A stretch of 64,000 nt of DNA from Dreissena polymorpha. Its lineage: Eukaryota > Mollusca > Bivalvia > Myida > Dreissenidae. This document shows, piece by piece, positions 32,366 through 47,300 of the stretch (position 1 is its first letter; every line of letters begins with the position of its first letter). The stretch lies in contig NC_068362.1 of NCBI RefSeq assembly GCF_020536995.1, positions 104,132,876 to 104,196,875 on the forward strand. The letters run 5' to 3'. The position numbers were made by a program, and so were the translations under genes. Below the pieces are notes generated by a model. It did no database searches. It was not told the origin of the DNA and worked only from the letters and a program-made list of their open reading frames with translations.

Positions 32366-35300
32366 ATGAAAGGCTTTCTAGTGGTTGATAGACTCAATGA
32401 CATTCATTTTATTGACACGGACAAGGAATTTGCAAGGCACATAAATCAACAGGCCAAGGAAAATGGGCTACTTTCTGTAAATATCATTGATTTTAAACGA
32501 TGTTTTGCAACTGTTATGGTCTGCAATTTGTTCTGATTTAACCTCTTGGTTGAGGATAAAATGCACTCTATGCTGATACATTTTTATTACAAAAAGACAT
32601 TTTATTTTTCATTTATTGGAAATTGTTACATAAAATAAGTTTTATAATATTATATACAAAGAATTAGCATGTCTGCAACACTGTTATGTAGCATTATTAG
32701 TTACTGTTAGTCGCTGGAAAATAGTCAAATACTCGGCTCCCTTTATTTCAGTGGGCGATATTTTTCAGGAGATAACAGATTTCGTCAGATAAAAACATCA
32801 ATATTTTGCATGTTATGGTCCTAAGACTACATTGAAAAATTGTTTGCTGAGAATGGCTTCCTGTCCCTCTCATTGTTTCAGATGGACAGTGAATCACTGA
32901 AATGGCGAAATAAGGACAAACACATAATACATTCTGGAATATTTGTCATTTTGATCAGGGGCCTATACCTGTTTGTATAGGTTCCTGTTTAGATTGAACA
33001 TTATTTCAGTAACATATTTTTATAAAAGCATGTTATTAACCAAAGTTACTGTTAAAAAAACAAGGAAATCATGCCAGTTTTACTGACAGGACCCTTTAAA
33101 ATCATCAACCCGAGACCTTGTGACCAATTAAATGAAACCTGAATTTAAAACCATGAAATGTTGAATATAGCTTACTTCCCTTATAAATCTAATTAAACAC
33201 ATTGTCTACATTAAAATTTGTTTGGGGATTACAGCCTCTAATATTTGTTCTAACTTCAGAACCAAATACTAGTATCTGTATGGTAATTATAAAGTAAATA
33301 AACATAATGTCCAATTAGGTTCTTAGGACTCTTATTTAGTTGGTTTTGGGAGATAATCGTTAACTGACGAATTGAAAGCTTTCTATATATTATGGTATGC
33401 CATTTTATTTCAGGAGGACACAACTGAGCTGTACACAGTGGACCCTAATGTTGTCATGCAGCATTTCTCTCCCTTGTTTATGTCACAGTGGTTCATGATA
33501 GACCATTCAAGGAACCCGTGTTCTTCTATCACATGTGATAATAACTTCCTTTTTGTTTTTAAACATGTAAGTTAAAGAAATGTGTTTTTGTAATTACCAC
33601 TTCAACATAATATTATCATCTATGTACACAATCTCAAATAATGTATAATTTGCTTTATGAAATGTCATACCTTTATAGTAAAATAATGACATTTCATTTT
33701 TTATTTACAATTAATTTATAATGCAGAACTTCAGACAAATCACTTTTATAAGTCAATATTAGTAGACTTAATCTAAGTTGATAAAACACTCGAGCCAGAC
33801 ATCTAAGTTGATAAAACACTCGAGCCAGGCTCTGGGAAAACTGGGCGTTAAGTGTCGCCACAGATAGCCTATGCAGTCAGCACAAGCTACGTAGGGACAA
33901 CACTTTCAGCTTTTCCTTTTATTTGTTATAAATTGGAAGTCTCTTCTTAGAGGCAATCCAGTTTAGGCACAAAAGGTTGTCCATGATTAGCCTTTAGTGA
34001 CTGCAGAGTATATATATATATATATATATATATATCTTTATTGCCTCCATTTTCTGAAGATGTACATGATACTGGCGGGTTCTATGAAAGTACGAAAGGA
34101 AAGTGTTTAAAACGTCTTTATTGTACTGAAAGAAAAAGTGTTTTGGAAATATTGTGTTTGAATAAAAAGGATAGTTGGATTGTTGATTTCCTGAAAAGAG
34201 TAAGTGTTACTTGATTATTATTTTCATTACATAAAGAAACATGGCTTCTCTACCATACGTGAAAGGTGTAAGAACACGCTACAGAAATACTACAGAGAAA
34301 ATTAATTATAGTGCGGAGATTATCAGTTCTGATTTGGATGAAAGTGATATTGAAAGTTTAATTTCAAATTCAGAGAAGTGTATCAAAATGTTGAAAATGT
34401 ATAGCGATAGATTAGAACTTCAGTCTAAAAAGCTTGCTTGTGCTATAGCAGAGGCCCAGCCTGAAAACTCCAAAGAACTGGAACAAGTTGCAGATGAGGA
34501 TATGAAGTTGTTTTCTGAAGCTTCAGACAGTGTTATGGAATTAGACGAATTTGTTGAAAAGATGATTATTCTCAAGAAAAAATCAGTTACTGATCAAGCA
34601 GATGGAAAACTTACTCCTTCGGAAAATGAGAGGCTAGTGACTGTGCAAGAACAAATGAAAGATATGATGAATATTCAAATACACCATGAACAAGAATTCA
34701 TGAAGTATGTGTAGAAACGAGATAAAGAGAAACAGACTGAATCTTCAGTTAAACTTCCTAAACTGGATTTGAATATGTTTTATGGAAACAAATTACACTG
34801 GTGCAAATTCTGGGACACCTTTGAGTGTACCATCCATAGGAACTAAAAGCTATCAGACATAGAAAAGTTCAGTTATCTACACAGTAAAATTGGCGGTGAC
34901 GCAAAGCGTGCTATTGCTGGCCTAGCGCGATCAGGAGCAAACTACAAGGTTGCTGCGAAACTGTTACAAGAACGATTTGGGAAAAGACAGGAAATCATTG
35001 ATATTCATTACAAGGAAATGTTGACTATCCAAGCACCTTCCTATCAAGTGGAGAGTTTGAGGTCATTCATGGATACTATTGAAAAGCATCTACGAAGTCT
35101 TGAAGAGTGAAAATGTAAACCAGCATTTGTTTGTTTCAATGATAACAACAAAGCTTCCAGAAGGTATGCTCCGTCAACTTGAAATAAGCAAGGGAGCTGA
35201 TGTTGAATGGGAGGTCAAATCTCTTCGAACACATTTGAGAAATTACATATGTGCTTGTGAAAAATCCAACCAAAATATCAAGGAAAACTATGTTTCAAAG

Positions 35301-38300
35301 GAAAGAGAATTCGATATTCAAAGGAAAGGAAGTAGAAGCAATACACCATTGAACAATCCGAGAGCAGCTTATGGAAACTCACAAACCATAGTCAATCCTC
35401 AAAGCTCATCATCATTCGTTACAAACGAAAAAGGAGCACGCTTAAATACACAAAGCAGACAGCTAACACCATCGTGTCATTTTTGTGATAATTCACACTG
35501 GAGTGACGAGTGTCTGCAGTATCAGACAATTCATGAAAGGAAACAAAAGATCAAAGGACATTGTTATAGGTGTTTGAAAAGTGGACATGTTGTAACAGAA
35601 TGCAAATCAAATAAGGCGTGTGTGTACTGTAATGTATATAATAAACATCACAGAAGTTTGTGTCCAAAACGATTTGGTGATCATAGTGTCAATGAACAAG
35701 CGCATGTTCAATTTGATGAAGATATTAGTGAAAGTCCAAATGGGGACACAAAGCAAGAAGGTATTATGGTTTCACACGGAGAGACAGTTTTCATGCAAAC
35801 TGCAAATACTGAAGTTCAAAATCCGGAAACAAATTCTTCAGTAAGAACAAGGCTTCTCTTAGACTGTGGTTCACAACGTACATATATCACAAAAGATTTA
35901 GCAGATAGTCTTGGTCTAAAGTGCGAAGGAACGGAGGAATTGAAAGTGTTCACATTTGGTGGAAGTCGAGCTAAGACAATTAAGTCAGATATGACTTCAT
36001 TTAATCTGAAGTTGAAAAGTGGAAAATACATGAAAATAAGTGCAAACCTTGTGCCAGTTATCAGTGGTAATGTGCAAAGAAAGACGCTAGAACCATCCCT
36101 TCACCATTATTTCAGTGAACTTGTGGAAACATTAGATCTAGCAGATACTCTACCGAATGACACAGAATCGTCTACTATTGACATATTGATTGGGAATGAT
36201 TATTATCTAGATATAGTGCATTCGCAAAAAATGAAAGTGTCAGAAGGATTATACCTTCTAAATTCAAAGATTGGATGGATTTTAAGCGGGAGAACCAAAA
36301 GTACAAGTGAAAGTGATGATGAGGAAAACTTCCTGATTCTTACATTTGGGAGTCAGCTTGATAACACAAATGTACTCCAAACAGTTGATAGTGCTGTTCA
36401 AGCTTAAGTGGACTTAGAGGACTTTTGGAGCATTGAATCCATTGGAGTGAAAAATGAAAATGAAGACGTGCTTGATGATGAAATTGTGATGAACAAATTC
36501 AAAGACGAAGTTATATTCGAAGATGGAAGATATCAAGTGACTTGGCCATGGAAGGAAGAAGATTCAGATTTACCAAGCAATAAACAACTGGCATTTGGTA
36601 GACTTAAATCATGTCTGAAGAAGTTGCGAAACAAGCCGGAATTGTTAAACAATTCTATCATTCAGGAGCAACTTCTAAACGGGATCATTGAAAAATTGCC
36701 TGAAAATAAATCAAGTGAACGCATTCATTACATACCGCATCATGGTGTTGTGAATCCAAATAAGACTACAACAAAACTCAGAATTGTATATGATGCCTCA
36801 GCAAAAGTGTCAAAGGAAAGTAAAAGTTTGAACGAATGTCTTTAAGGAGGACCGGTTTTGCTCCAAGACTTGTGCGTTCTCTCATGAGATTCCGTCTGCA
36901 CAAGGTAGCCTTAGTTTCAGACATTGAGAAGGCATTTTTGCAGATTGGTCTGCAGCCATCTGAACGCGATGTGACACGATTCTTCTGGGTTAAGGATATA
37001 CATGACCCAAGTGTTGGATATGACAACTTGGAAGTATACAGATTCTGTCGTGTTCCTTTTGGGATAGTTTCTAGTCCATTCTTATTGGGAGCAACAGTTG
37101 AAACACACCTTGAATCATATGGAACACCTTTTGCGGAGCAATTAAAACGTAATATTTATGTAGATAATATCATAACTGGAGCAAGCAGTGACAAAGAAGG
37201 CATCGAGATCTATCAAAAGGCAAAGCGTATGTTCAATGAAGCATCGATGATTTTAATGGGAATGGTTATCTAATAGTGATCTGGTGAATGAAAGTATACC
37301 ATCTTCTGACAGAGCGGAGTTGAAAGAAACACAAGTTTTAGGTCATACATGGAATCATAAAACTGATACCTTGTCATTACAGAAAATCAAAAAGATAGAT
37401 GTACCAATAACAAAGAGGAATGTTCTTAAGACAGTCGCTTCTGTGTTTGATCCCATAAGATCACTATCCGTTTTATTTCCAAAACACTTTTTCTTTCAGT
37501 ACAATAAAGACGTTTTAAACACTTTCCTTTCGTACAGCACGAGAATCAAGATCCGGTTCGCGGGACTGCAGAGTCTTATCTGGGAGGACACTTTACGCAC
37601 ATACATATGGAGACTGCAGAGTCTAATCTGAGAGGACACTTTATGCACATACATTTAGAGACTGCAGAGTCTAATCTGAGAGGACACTTAATGCACATAC
37701 ATATAGAGACTGCAGAGTCTAATCTGAGAGGACACTTAATGCACATACATATAGAGACTGCAGAGTCTAATCTGGGAGGACACTTTAGGCACATTCATAT
37801 AGAGACTGCAGAGTCTAATCTGGGAGGACACTTAATGCACATACATATAGAGACTGCAGAGTCTAATCTGAGAGGACACTTAATGCACATACATATAGAG
37901 ACTGCAGAGTCTAATCTGAGAGGACACTTAATGCACATACATATAGAGACTGCAGAGTCTAATCTGGGAGGACACTTTATGCACATACATATGGAGACTG
38001 CAGAGTCTAATCTGAGAGGACACTTAATGCACATACATATAGAGACTGCAGAGTCTAATCTGGGAGGACACTTTATGCACATACATATAGAGACTGCAGA
38101 GTCTAATCTGGGAGGACACTTAATGCACATACATATAGAGACTGCAGAGTCTAATCTGAGAGGACACTTTATGCACATACATATAGAGACTGCAGAGTCT
38201 AATCTGAGAGGACACTTAATGCACATACATATAGAGACTGCAGAGTCTAATCTGGGAGGACACTTTATGCACGTACATATAGAGACTGCAGAGTCTAATC

Positions 38301-41300
38301 TGGGAGGACACTTTATGCACATACATATAGAGACTGCAGAGTCTAATCTGAGAGGACACTTTATGCACATACATATAGAGACTGCAGAGTCTAATCTGGG
38401 AGGACACTTTATGCACATACATATAGAGACTGCAGAGTCTAATCTGAGAGGACACTTTATGCACATACATATAGAGACTGCAGAGTCTAATCTGGGAGGA
38501 CACTTTATGCACATACATATAGAGACTGCAGAGTCTAATCTGAGAGGACACTTTATGCACATACATATAGAGACTGCAGAGTCTAATCTGAGAGGACACT
38601 TAATGCACATACATATAGAGACTGCAGAGTCTAATCTGGGAGGACACTTAATGCACATACATATAGAGACTGCAGAGTCTAATCTGAGAGGACACTTTAT
38701 GCACATACATATAGAGACTGCAGAGTCTAATCTGAGAGGACACTTTATGCACATACATATAGAGACTGCAGAGTCTAATCTGAGAGGACACTTAATGCAC
38801 ATACATATAGAGACTGCAGAGTCTAATCTGAGAGGACACTTTATGCACATACATATAGAGACTGCAGAGTCTAATCAGGGAGGGCACTTTATGCACATAC
38901 ATATAGAGACTGCAGAGTCTAATCTGAGAGGACACTTTATGCACATACATATAGAGACTGCAGAGTCTAATCTGAGAGGACACTTTATGCACATACATAT
39001 AGAGACTGCAGAGTCTAATCTGAGAGGACACTTAATGCACATACATATGGAGACTGCAGAGTCTAATCTGGGAGGACACTTTATGCACGTACATATAGAG
39101 ACTGCAGAGTCTAATCTGAGAGGACACTTTATGCACATACATATAGAGACTGCAGAGTCTAATCTGAGAGGACACTTTATGCACATACATATAGAGACTG
39201 CAGAGTCTAATCTGAGAGGACACTTTATGCACATACATATAGAGACTGCAGAGTCTAATCTGAGAGGACACTTTATGCACATACATATAGAGACTGCAGA
39301 GTCTAATCTGAGAGGACACTTTATGCACATACATATAGAGACTGCAGAGTCTAATCTGAGAGGACACTTTATGCACATACATATAGAGACTGCAGAGTCT
39401 AATCTGGGAGGACACTTTATGCACATACATATGGAGACTGCAGAGTCTAATCTGAGAGGACACTTAATGCACATACATATAGAGACTGCAGAGTCTAATC
39501 TGAGAGGACACTTAATGCACATACATATAGAGACTGCAGAGTCTAATCTGGGAGGACACTTAATGCACATACATATAGAGACTGCAGAGTCTAATCTGAG
39601 AGGACACTTTATGCACATACATATAGAGACTGCAGAGTCTAATCTGAGAGGACACTTTATGCACATACATATAGAGACTGCAGAGTCTAATCTGGGAGGA
39701 CACTTTATGCACATACATATAGAGACTGCAGAGTCTAATCTGGGAGGACACTTAATGCACATACATATAGAGACTGCAGAGTCTAATCTGGGAGGACACT
39801 TAATGCACATACACATGGAGACTGCAGAGTCTAATCTGGGAGGACACTTTATGCACATACATATAGAGACTGCAGAGTCTAATCTGGGAGGACACTTTAT
39901 GCACATACATATGGAGACTGCAGAGTCTAATCTGGGAGGACACTTAATGCACATACATATAGAGACTGCAGAGTCTAATCTGAGAGGACACTTTATGCAC
40001 ATACATATAGAGACTGCAGAGTCTAATCTGGAAGGACACTTTATGCACATACATATGGAGACTGCAGAGTCTAATCTGAGAGGACACTTAATGCACGTAC
40101 ACATGGAGACTGCAGAGTCTAATCTGGGAGGACACTTTATGCACGTACATATAGAGACTGCAGAGTCTAATCTGAGAGGACACTTTATGCACATACATAT
40201 AGAGACTGCAGAGTCTAATCTGAGAGGACACTTAATGCACATACATATAGAGACTGCAGAGTCTAATCTGGGAGGACACTTAATGCACATACATATAGAG
40301 ACTGCAGAGTCTAATCTGGGAGGGCACTTTATGCACATACATATAGAGACTGCAGAGTCTAATCTGAGAGGACACTTAATGCACATACATATAGAGACTG
40401 CAGAGTCTAATCTGGGAGGACACTTTATGCACATACATATAGAGACTGCAGAGTCTAATCTGGGAGGACACTTAATGCACATACATATAGAGACTGCAGA
40501 GTCTAATCTGGGAGGACACTTAATGCACATACACATGGAGACTGCAGAGTCTAATCTGGGAGGACACTTTATGCACATACATATAGAGACTGCAGAGTCT
40601 AATCTGGGAGGACACTTTATGCACATACATATGGAGACTGCAGAGTCTAATCTGGGAGGACACTTAATGCACATACATATAGAGACTGCAGAGTCTAATC
40701 TGAGAGGACACTTTATGCACATACATATAGAGACTGCAGAGTCTAATCTGAGAGGACACTTTATGCACATACATATAGAGACTGCAGAGTCTAATCTGAG
40801 AGGACACTTTATGCACATACATATAGAGACTGCAGAGTCTAATCTGAGAGGACACTTTATGCACATACATATAGAGACTGCAGAGTCTAATCTGGGAGGA
40901 CACTTAATGCACATACATATGGAGACTGCAGAGTCTAATCTGGGAGGACACTTTATGCACGTACATATAGAGACTGCAGAGTCTAATCTGGGAGGACACT
41001 TTATGCACGTACATATAGAGACTGCAGAGTCTAATCTGGGAGGACACTTTATGCACATACATATAGAGACTGCAGAGTCTAATCTGGGAGGACACTTTAT
41101 GCACGTACATATAGAGACTGCAGAGTCTAATCTGGGAGGACACTTTAGGCACATACATATAGAGACTGCAGAGTCTAATCTGGGAGGACACTTTATGCAC
41201 ATACATATAGAGACTGCAGAGTCTAATCTGAGAGGACACTTTATGCACGTACATATAGAGACTGCAGAGTCTAATCTGAGAGGACACTTTATGCACATAC

Positions 41301-44300
41301 ATATAGAGACTGCAGAGTCTAATCTGAGAGGACACTTTATGCACGTACATATAGAGACTGCAGAGTCTAATCTGGAAGGACACTTAATGCACATACATAT
41401 AGAGACTGCAGAGTCTAATCTGAGAGGACACTTTATGCACGTACATATAGAGACTGCAGAGTCTAATCTGAGAGGACACTTTATGCACATACATATAGAG
41501 ACTGCAGAGTCTAATCTGAGAGGACACTTTATGCACGTACATATAGAGACTGCAGAGTCTAATCTGGGAGGACACTTAATGCACGTACACATGGAGACTG
41601 CAGAGTCTAATCTGGGAGGACACTTTATGCACGTACATATAGAGACTGCAGAGTCTAATCTGAGAGGACACTTAATGCACGTACATATAGAGACTGCAGA
41701 GTCTAATCTGAGAGGACACTTAATGCACATACATATAGAGACTGCAGAGTCTAATCTGGGAGGACACTTTATGCACATACATATAGAGACTGCAGAGTCT
41801 AATCTGAGAGGACACTTTATGCACATACATATAGAGACTGCAGAGTCTAATCTGAGAGGACACTTTATGCACATACATATAGAGACTGCAGAGTCTAATC
41901 TGGGAGGACACTTAATGCACGTACACATGGAGACTGCAGAGTCTAATCTGAGAGGACACTTTATGTACGTACATATAGAGACTGCAGAGTCTAATCTGAG
42001 AGGACACTTTATGCACATACATATAGAGACTGCAGAGTCTAATCTGAGAGGACACTTTATGCACATACATATAGAGACTGCAGAGTCTAATCTGAGAGGA
42101 CACTTTATGCACATACATATAGAGACTGCAGAGTCTAATCTGAGAGGACACTTAATGCACATACATATAGAGACTGCAGAGTCTAATCTGGGAGGACACT
42201 TTATGCACATACATATAGAGACTGCAGAGTCTAATCTGGGAGGACACTTAATGCACATACATATAGAGACTGCAGAGTCTAATCTGAGAGGACACTTTAT
42301 GCACATACATATAGAGACTGCAGAGTCTAATCTGAGAGGACACTTTATGCACATACATATAGAGACTGCAGAGTCTAATCTGAGAGGACACTTAATGCAC
42401 ATACATATAGAGACTGCAGAGTCTAATCTGGGAGGACACTTTATGCACATACATATACAGACTGCAGAGTCTAATCTGGGAGGACACTTTATGCACATAC
42501 ATATAGAGACTGCAGAGTCTAATCAGGGAGGACACTTTATGCACATACATATAGAGACTGCAGAGTCTAATCTGGGAGGACACTTAATGCACGTACACAT
42601 GGAGACTGCAGAGTCTAATCTGAGAGGACACTTTATGCACGTACATATAGAGACTGCAGAGTCTAATCTGGGAGGACACTTTATGCACATACATATAGAG
42701 ACTGCAGAGTCTAATCTGAGAGGACACTTTATGCACATACATATAGAGACTGCAGAGTCTAATCTGGGAGGGCATTTTATGCACATACATATAGAGACTG
42801 CAGAGTCTAATCTGAGAGGACACTTTATGCACATACATATAGAGACTGCAGAGTCTAATCTGGGAGGACACTTAATGCACGTACACATGGAGACTGCAGA
42901 GTCTAATCTGAGAGGACACTTTATGCACATACATATAGAGACTGCAGAGTCTAATCTGAGAGGACACTTTATGCACGTACATATAGAGACTGCAGAGTCT
43001 AATCTGGGAGGACACTTAATGCACATACACATGGAGACTGCAGAGTCTAATCAGGGAGGACACTTTATGCACATACATATAGAGACTGCAGAGTCTAATC
43101 TGGGAGGACACTTTATGCACATACATATAGAGACTGCAGAGTCTAATCTGGAAGGACACTTTATGCACATACATATAGAGACTGCAGAGTCTAATCTGGG
43201 AGGACACTTTATGCACGTACATATAGAGACTGCAGAGCCTAATCTGGAAGGACACTTAATGCACATACATATAGAGACTGCAGAGTCTAATCTGGAAGGA
43301 CACTTTATGCACATACATATAGAGACTGCAGAGTCTAATCTGAGAGGACACTTTATGCACGTACATATAGAGACTGCAGAGTCTAATCTGAGAGGACACT
43401 TTATGCACATACATATAGAGACTGCAGAGTCTAATCTGGAAGGACACTTAATGCACATACATATAGAGACTGCAGAGTCTAATCTGAGAGGACACTTTAT
43501 GCACATACATATAGAGACTGCAGAGTCTAATCTGAGAGGACACTTTATGCACATACATATAGAGACTGCAGAGTCTAATCTGGAAGGACACTTAATGCAC
43601 ATACATATAGAGACTGCAGAGTCTAATCTGGGAGGACACTTTATGCACATACATATAGAGACTGCAGAGTCTAATCTGGGAGGACACTTTATGCACATAC
43701 ATATAGAGACTGCAGAGTCTAATCTGGAAGGACACTTTATGCACATACATATAGAGACTGCAGAGTCTAATCTGAGAGGACACTTTATGCACATACATAT
43801 AGAGACTGCAGAGTCTAATCTGGAAGGACACTTAATGCACGTACATATAGAGACTGCAGAGTCTAATCTGAGAGGACACTTTATGCACATACATATAGAG
43901 ACTGCAGAGTCTAATCTGGGAGGACACTTTATGCACGTACATATAGAGACTGCAGAGTCTAATCTGGGAGGACACTTAATGCACGTACATATAGAGACTG
44001 CAGAGTCTAATCAGGGAGGACACTTAATGCACATACATATAGAGACTGCAGAGTCTAATCTGGAAGGACACTTAATGCACATACATATAGAGACTGCAGA
44101 GTCTAATCTGAGAGGACACTTTATGCACATACATATAGAGACTGCAGAGTCTAATCTGGGAGGACACTTAATGCACGTACATATGGAGACTGCAGAGTCT
44201 AATCTGAGAGGACACTTTATGCACGTACATATAGAGACTGCAGAGTCTAATCTGAGAGGACACTTTATGCACGTACATATAGAGACTGCAGAGTCTAATC

Positions 44301-47300
44301 TGGGAGGACACTTTATGCACATACATATAGAGACTGCAGAGTCTAATCTGAGAGGACACTTTATGCACATACATATAGAGACTGCAGAGTCTAATCTGAG
44401 AGGACACTTTATGCACATACATATAGAGACTGCAGAGTCTAATCTGGGAGGACACTTTATGCACGTACATATAGAGACTGCAGAGTCTAATCTGAGAGGA
44501 CACTTTATGCACGTACATATAGAGACTGCAGAGTCTAATCTGGGAGGACACTTAATGCACGTACATATAGAGACTGCAGAGTCTAATCAGGGAGGACACT
44601 TAATGCACATACATATAGAGACTGCAGAGTCTAATCTGGAAGGACACTTAATGCACATACATATAGAGACTGCAGAGTCTAATCTGAGAGGACACTTTAT
44701 GCACATACATATAGAGACTGCAGAGTCTAATCTGAGAGGACACTTTATGCACGTACATATAGAGACTGCAGAGTCTAATCTGGGAGGACACTTTATGCAC
44801 ATACATATAGAGACTGCAGAGTCTAATCTGGGAGGACACTTTAGGCACATACATATAGAGACTGCAGAGTCTAATCTGGGAGGACACTTTATGCACGTAC
44901 ATATAGAGACTGCAGAGTCTAATCTGAGAGGACACTTTATGCACATACATATAGAGACTGCAGAGTCTAATCTGGAAGGACACTTAATGCACATACACAT
45001 GGAGACTGCAGAGTCTAATCTGGGAGGACACTTTATGCACATACATATAGAGACTGCAGGGTCTAATCTGGGAGGACACTTAATGCACATACATATGGAG
45101 ACTGCAGAGTCTAATCTGGAAGGACACTTCATGCACATACATATAGAGACTGCAGAGTCTAATCTGGGAGGACACTTTATGCACATACATATAGAGACTG
45201 CAGAGTCTAATCTGGAAGGACACTTAATGCACATTCATATAGAGACTGCAGAGTCTAATCTGAGAGGACACTTTATGCACGTACATATAGAGACTGCAGA
45301 GTCTAATCTGAGAGGACACTTTATGCACATACATATAGAGACTGCAGAGTCTAATCTGAGAGGACACTTTATGCACATACATATAGAGACTGCAGAGTCT
45401 AATCTGAGAGGACACTTAATGCACGTACATATGGAGACTGCAGAGTCTAATCTGAGAGGACACTTTATGCACATACATATAGAGACTGCAGAGTCTAATC
45501 TGAGAGGACACTTAATGCACATACATATAGAGACTGCAGAGTCTAATCAGGGAGGGCACTTTATGCACATACATATAGAGACTGCAGAGTCTAATCAGGG
45601 AGGACACTTTATGCACATACATATAGAGACTGCAGAGTCTAATCTGGGAGGACACTTTATGCACATACATATAGAGACTGCAGAGTCTAATCTGGGAGGA
45701 CACTTTATGCACATACATATAGAGACTGCAGAGTCTAATCTGGGAGGACACTTTATGCACATACATATAGAGACTGCAGAGTCTAATCTGAGAGGACACT
45801 TAATGCACATACATATAGAGACTGCAGAGTCTAATCTGGGAAGACACTTAATGCACGTACATATAGAGACTGCAGAGTCTAATCAGAGAGGACACTTTAT
45901 GCACGTACATATAGAGACTGCAGAGTCTAATCTGGGAGGACACTTTATGCACATACATATAGAGACTGCAGAGTCTAATCTGGGAGGACACTTTATGCAC
46001 ATACATATAGAGACTGCAGGGTCTAATCTGGGAGGACACTTTATGCACATACATATAGAGACTGCAGAGTCTAATCTGGGAGGACACTTTATGCACATAC
46101 ATATAGAGACTGCAGGGTCTAATCTGAGAGGACACTTAATGCACATACATATAGAGACTGCAGAGTCTAATCTGGAAGGACACTTAATGCACATACATAT
46201 AGAGACTGCAGAGTCTAATCTGAGAGGACACTTTATGCACATACATATAGAGACTGCAGAGTCTAATCTGAGAGGACACTTTATGCACATACATATAGAG
46301 ACTGCAGAGTCTAATCTGAGAGGACACTTAATGCACATACATATAGAGACTGCAGAGTCTAATCTGAGAGGACACTTAATGCACATACATATAGAGACTG
46401 CAGAGTCTAATCTGAGAGGACACTTTATGCACATACATATAGAGACTGCAGAGTCTAATCTGAGAGGACACTTTATGCACATACATATAGAGACTGCAGA
46501 GTCTAATCTGGGAGGGCACTTAATGCACATACATATAGAGACTGCAGAGTCTAATCTGGGAGGACACTTAATGCACATACACATGGAGACTGCAGAGTCT
46601 AATCTGGGAGGACACTTTATGCACATACATATAGAGACTGCAGAGTCTAATCTGAGAGGACACTTTATGCACATACACATGGAGACTGCAGAGTCTAATC
46701 TGGGAGGACACTTTATGCACATACATATAGAGACTGCAGAGTCTAATCTGGGAGGACACTTTATGCACGTACATATAGAGACTGCAGAGTCTAATCTGAG
46801 AGGACACTTAATGCACATACATATGGAGACTGCAGAGTCTAATCTGAGAGGACACTTAATGCACATACATATGGAGACTGCAGAGTCTAATCTGGGAGGA
46901 CACTTAATGCACATACATATGGAGACTGCAGAGTCTGATCTGAGAGGACACTTAATGCACATACATATAGAGACTGCAGAGTCTAATCTGAGAGGACACT
47001 TTATGCACATACATATAGAGACTGCAGAGTCTAATCTGAGAGGACACTTTATGCACATACATATAGAGACTGCAGAGTCTAATCTGGGAGGACACTTAAT
47101 GCACATACATATAGAGACTGCAGAGTCTAATCTGAGAGGACACTTTATGCACATACACTTGGAGACTGCAGAGTCTAATCTGAGAGGACACTTTATGCAC
47201 ATACATATAGAGACTGCAGAGTCTAATCTGGGAGGACACTTAATGCACATACATATAGAGACTGCAGAGTCTAATCTGAGAGGACACTTTATGCACATAC

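Noticed and set aside
38875-42498. Minus-strand frame of 1,207 codons (Cys-rich 16-residue repeat)
   Set aside because: Same 48-bp satellite read backwards; a by-product of unit length.
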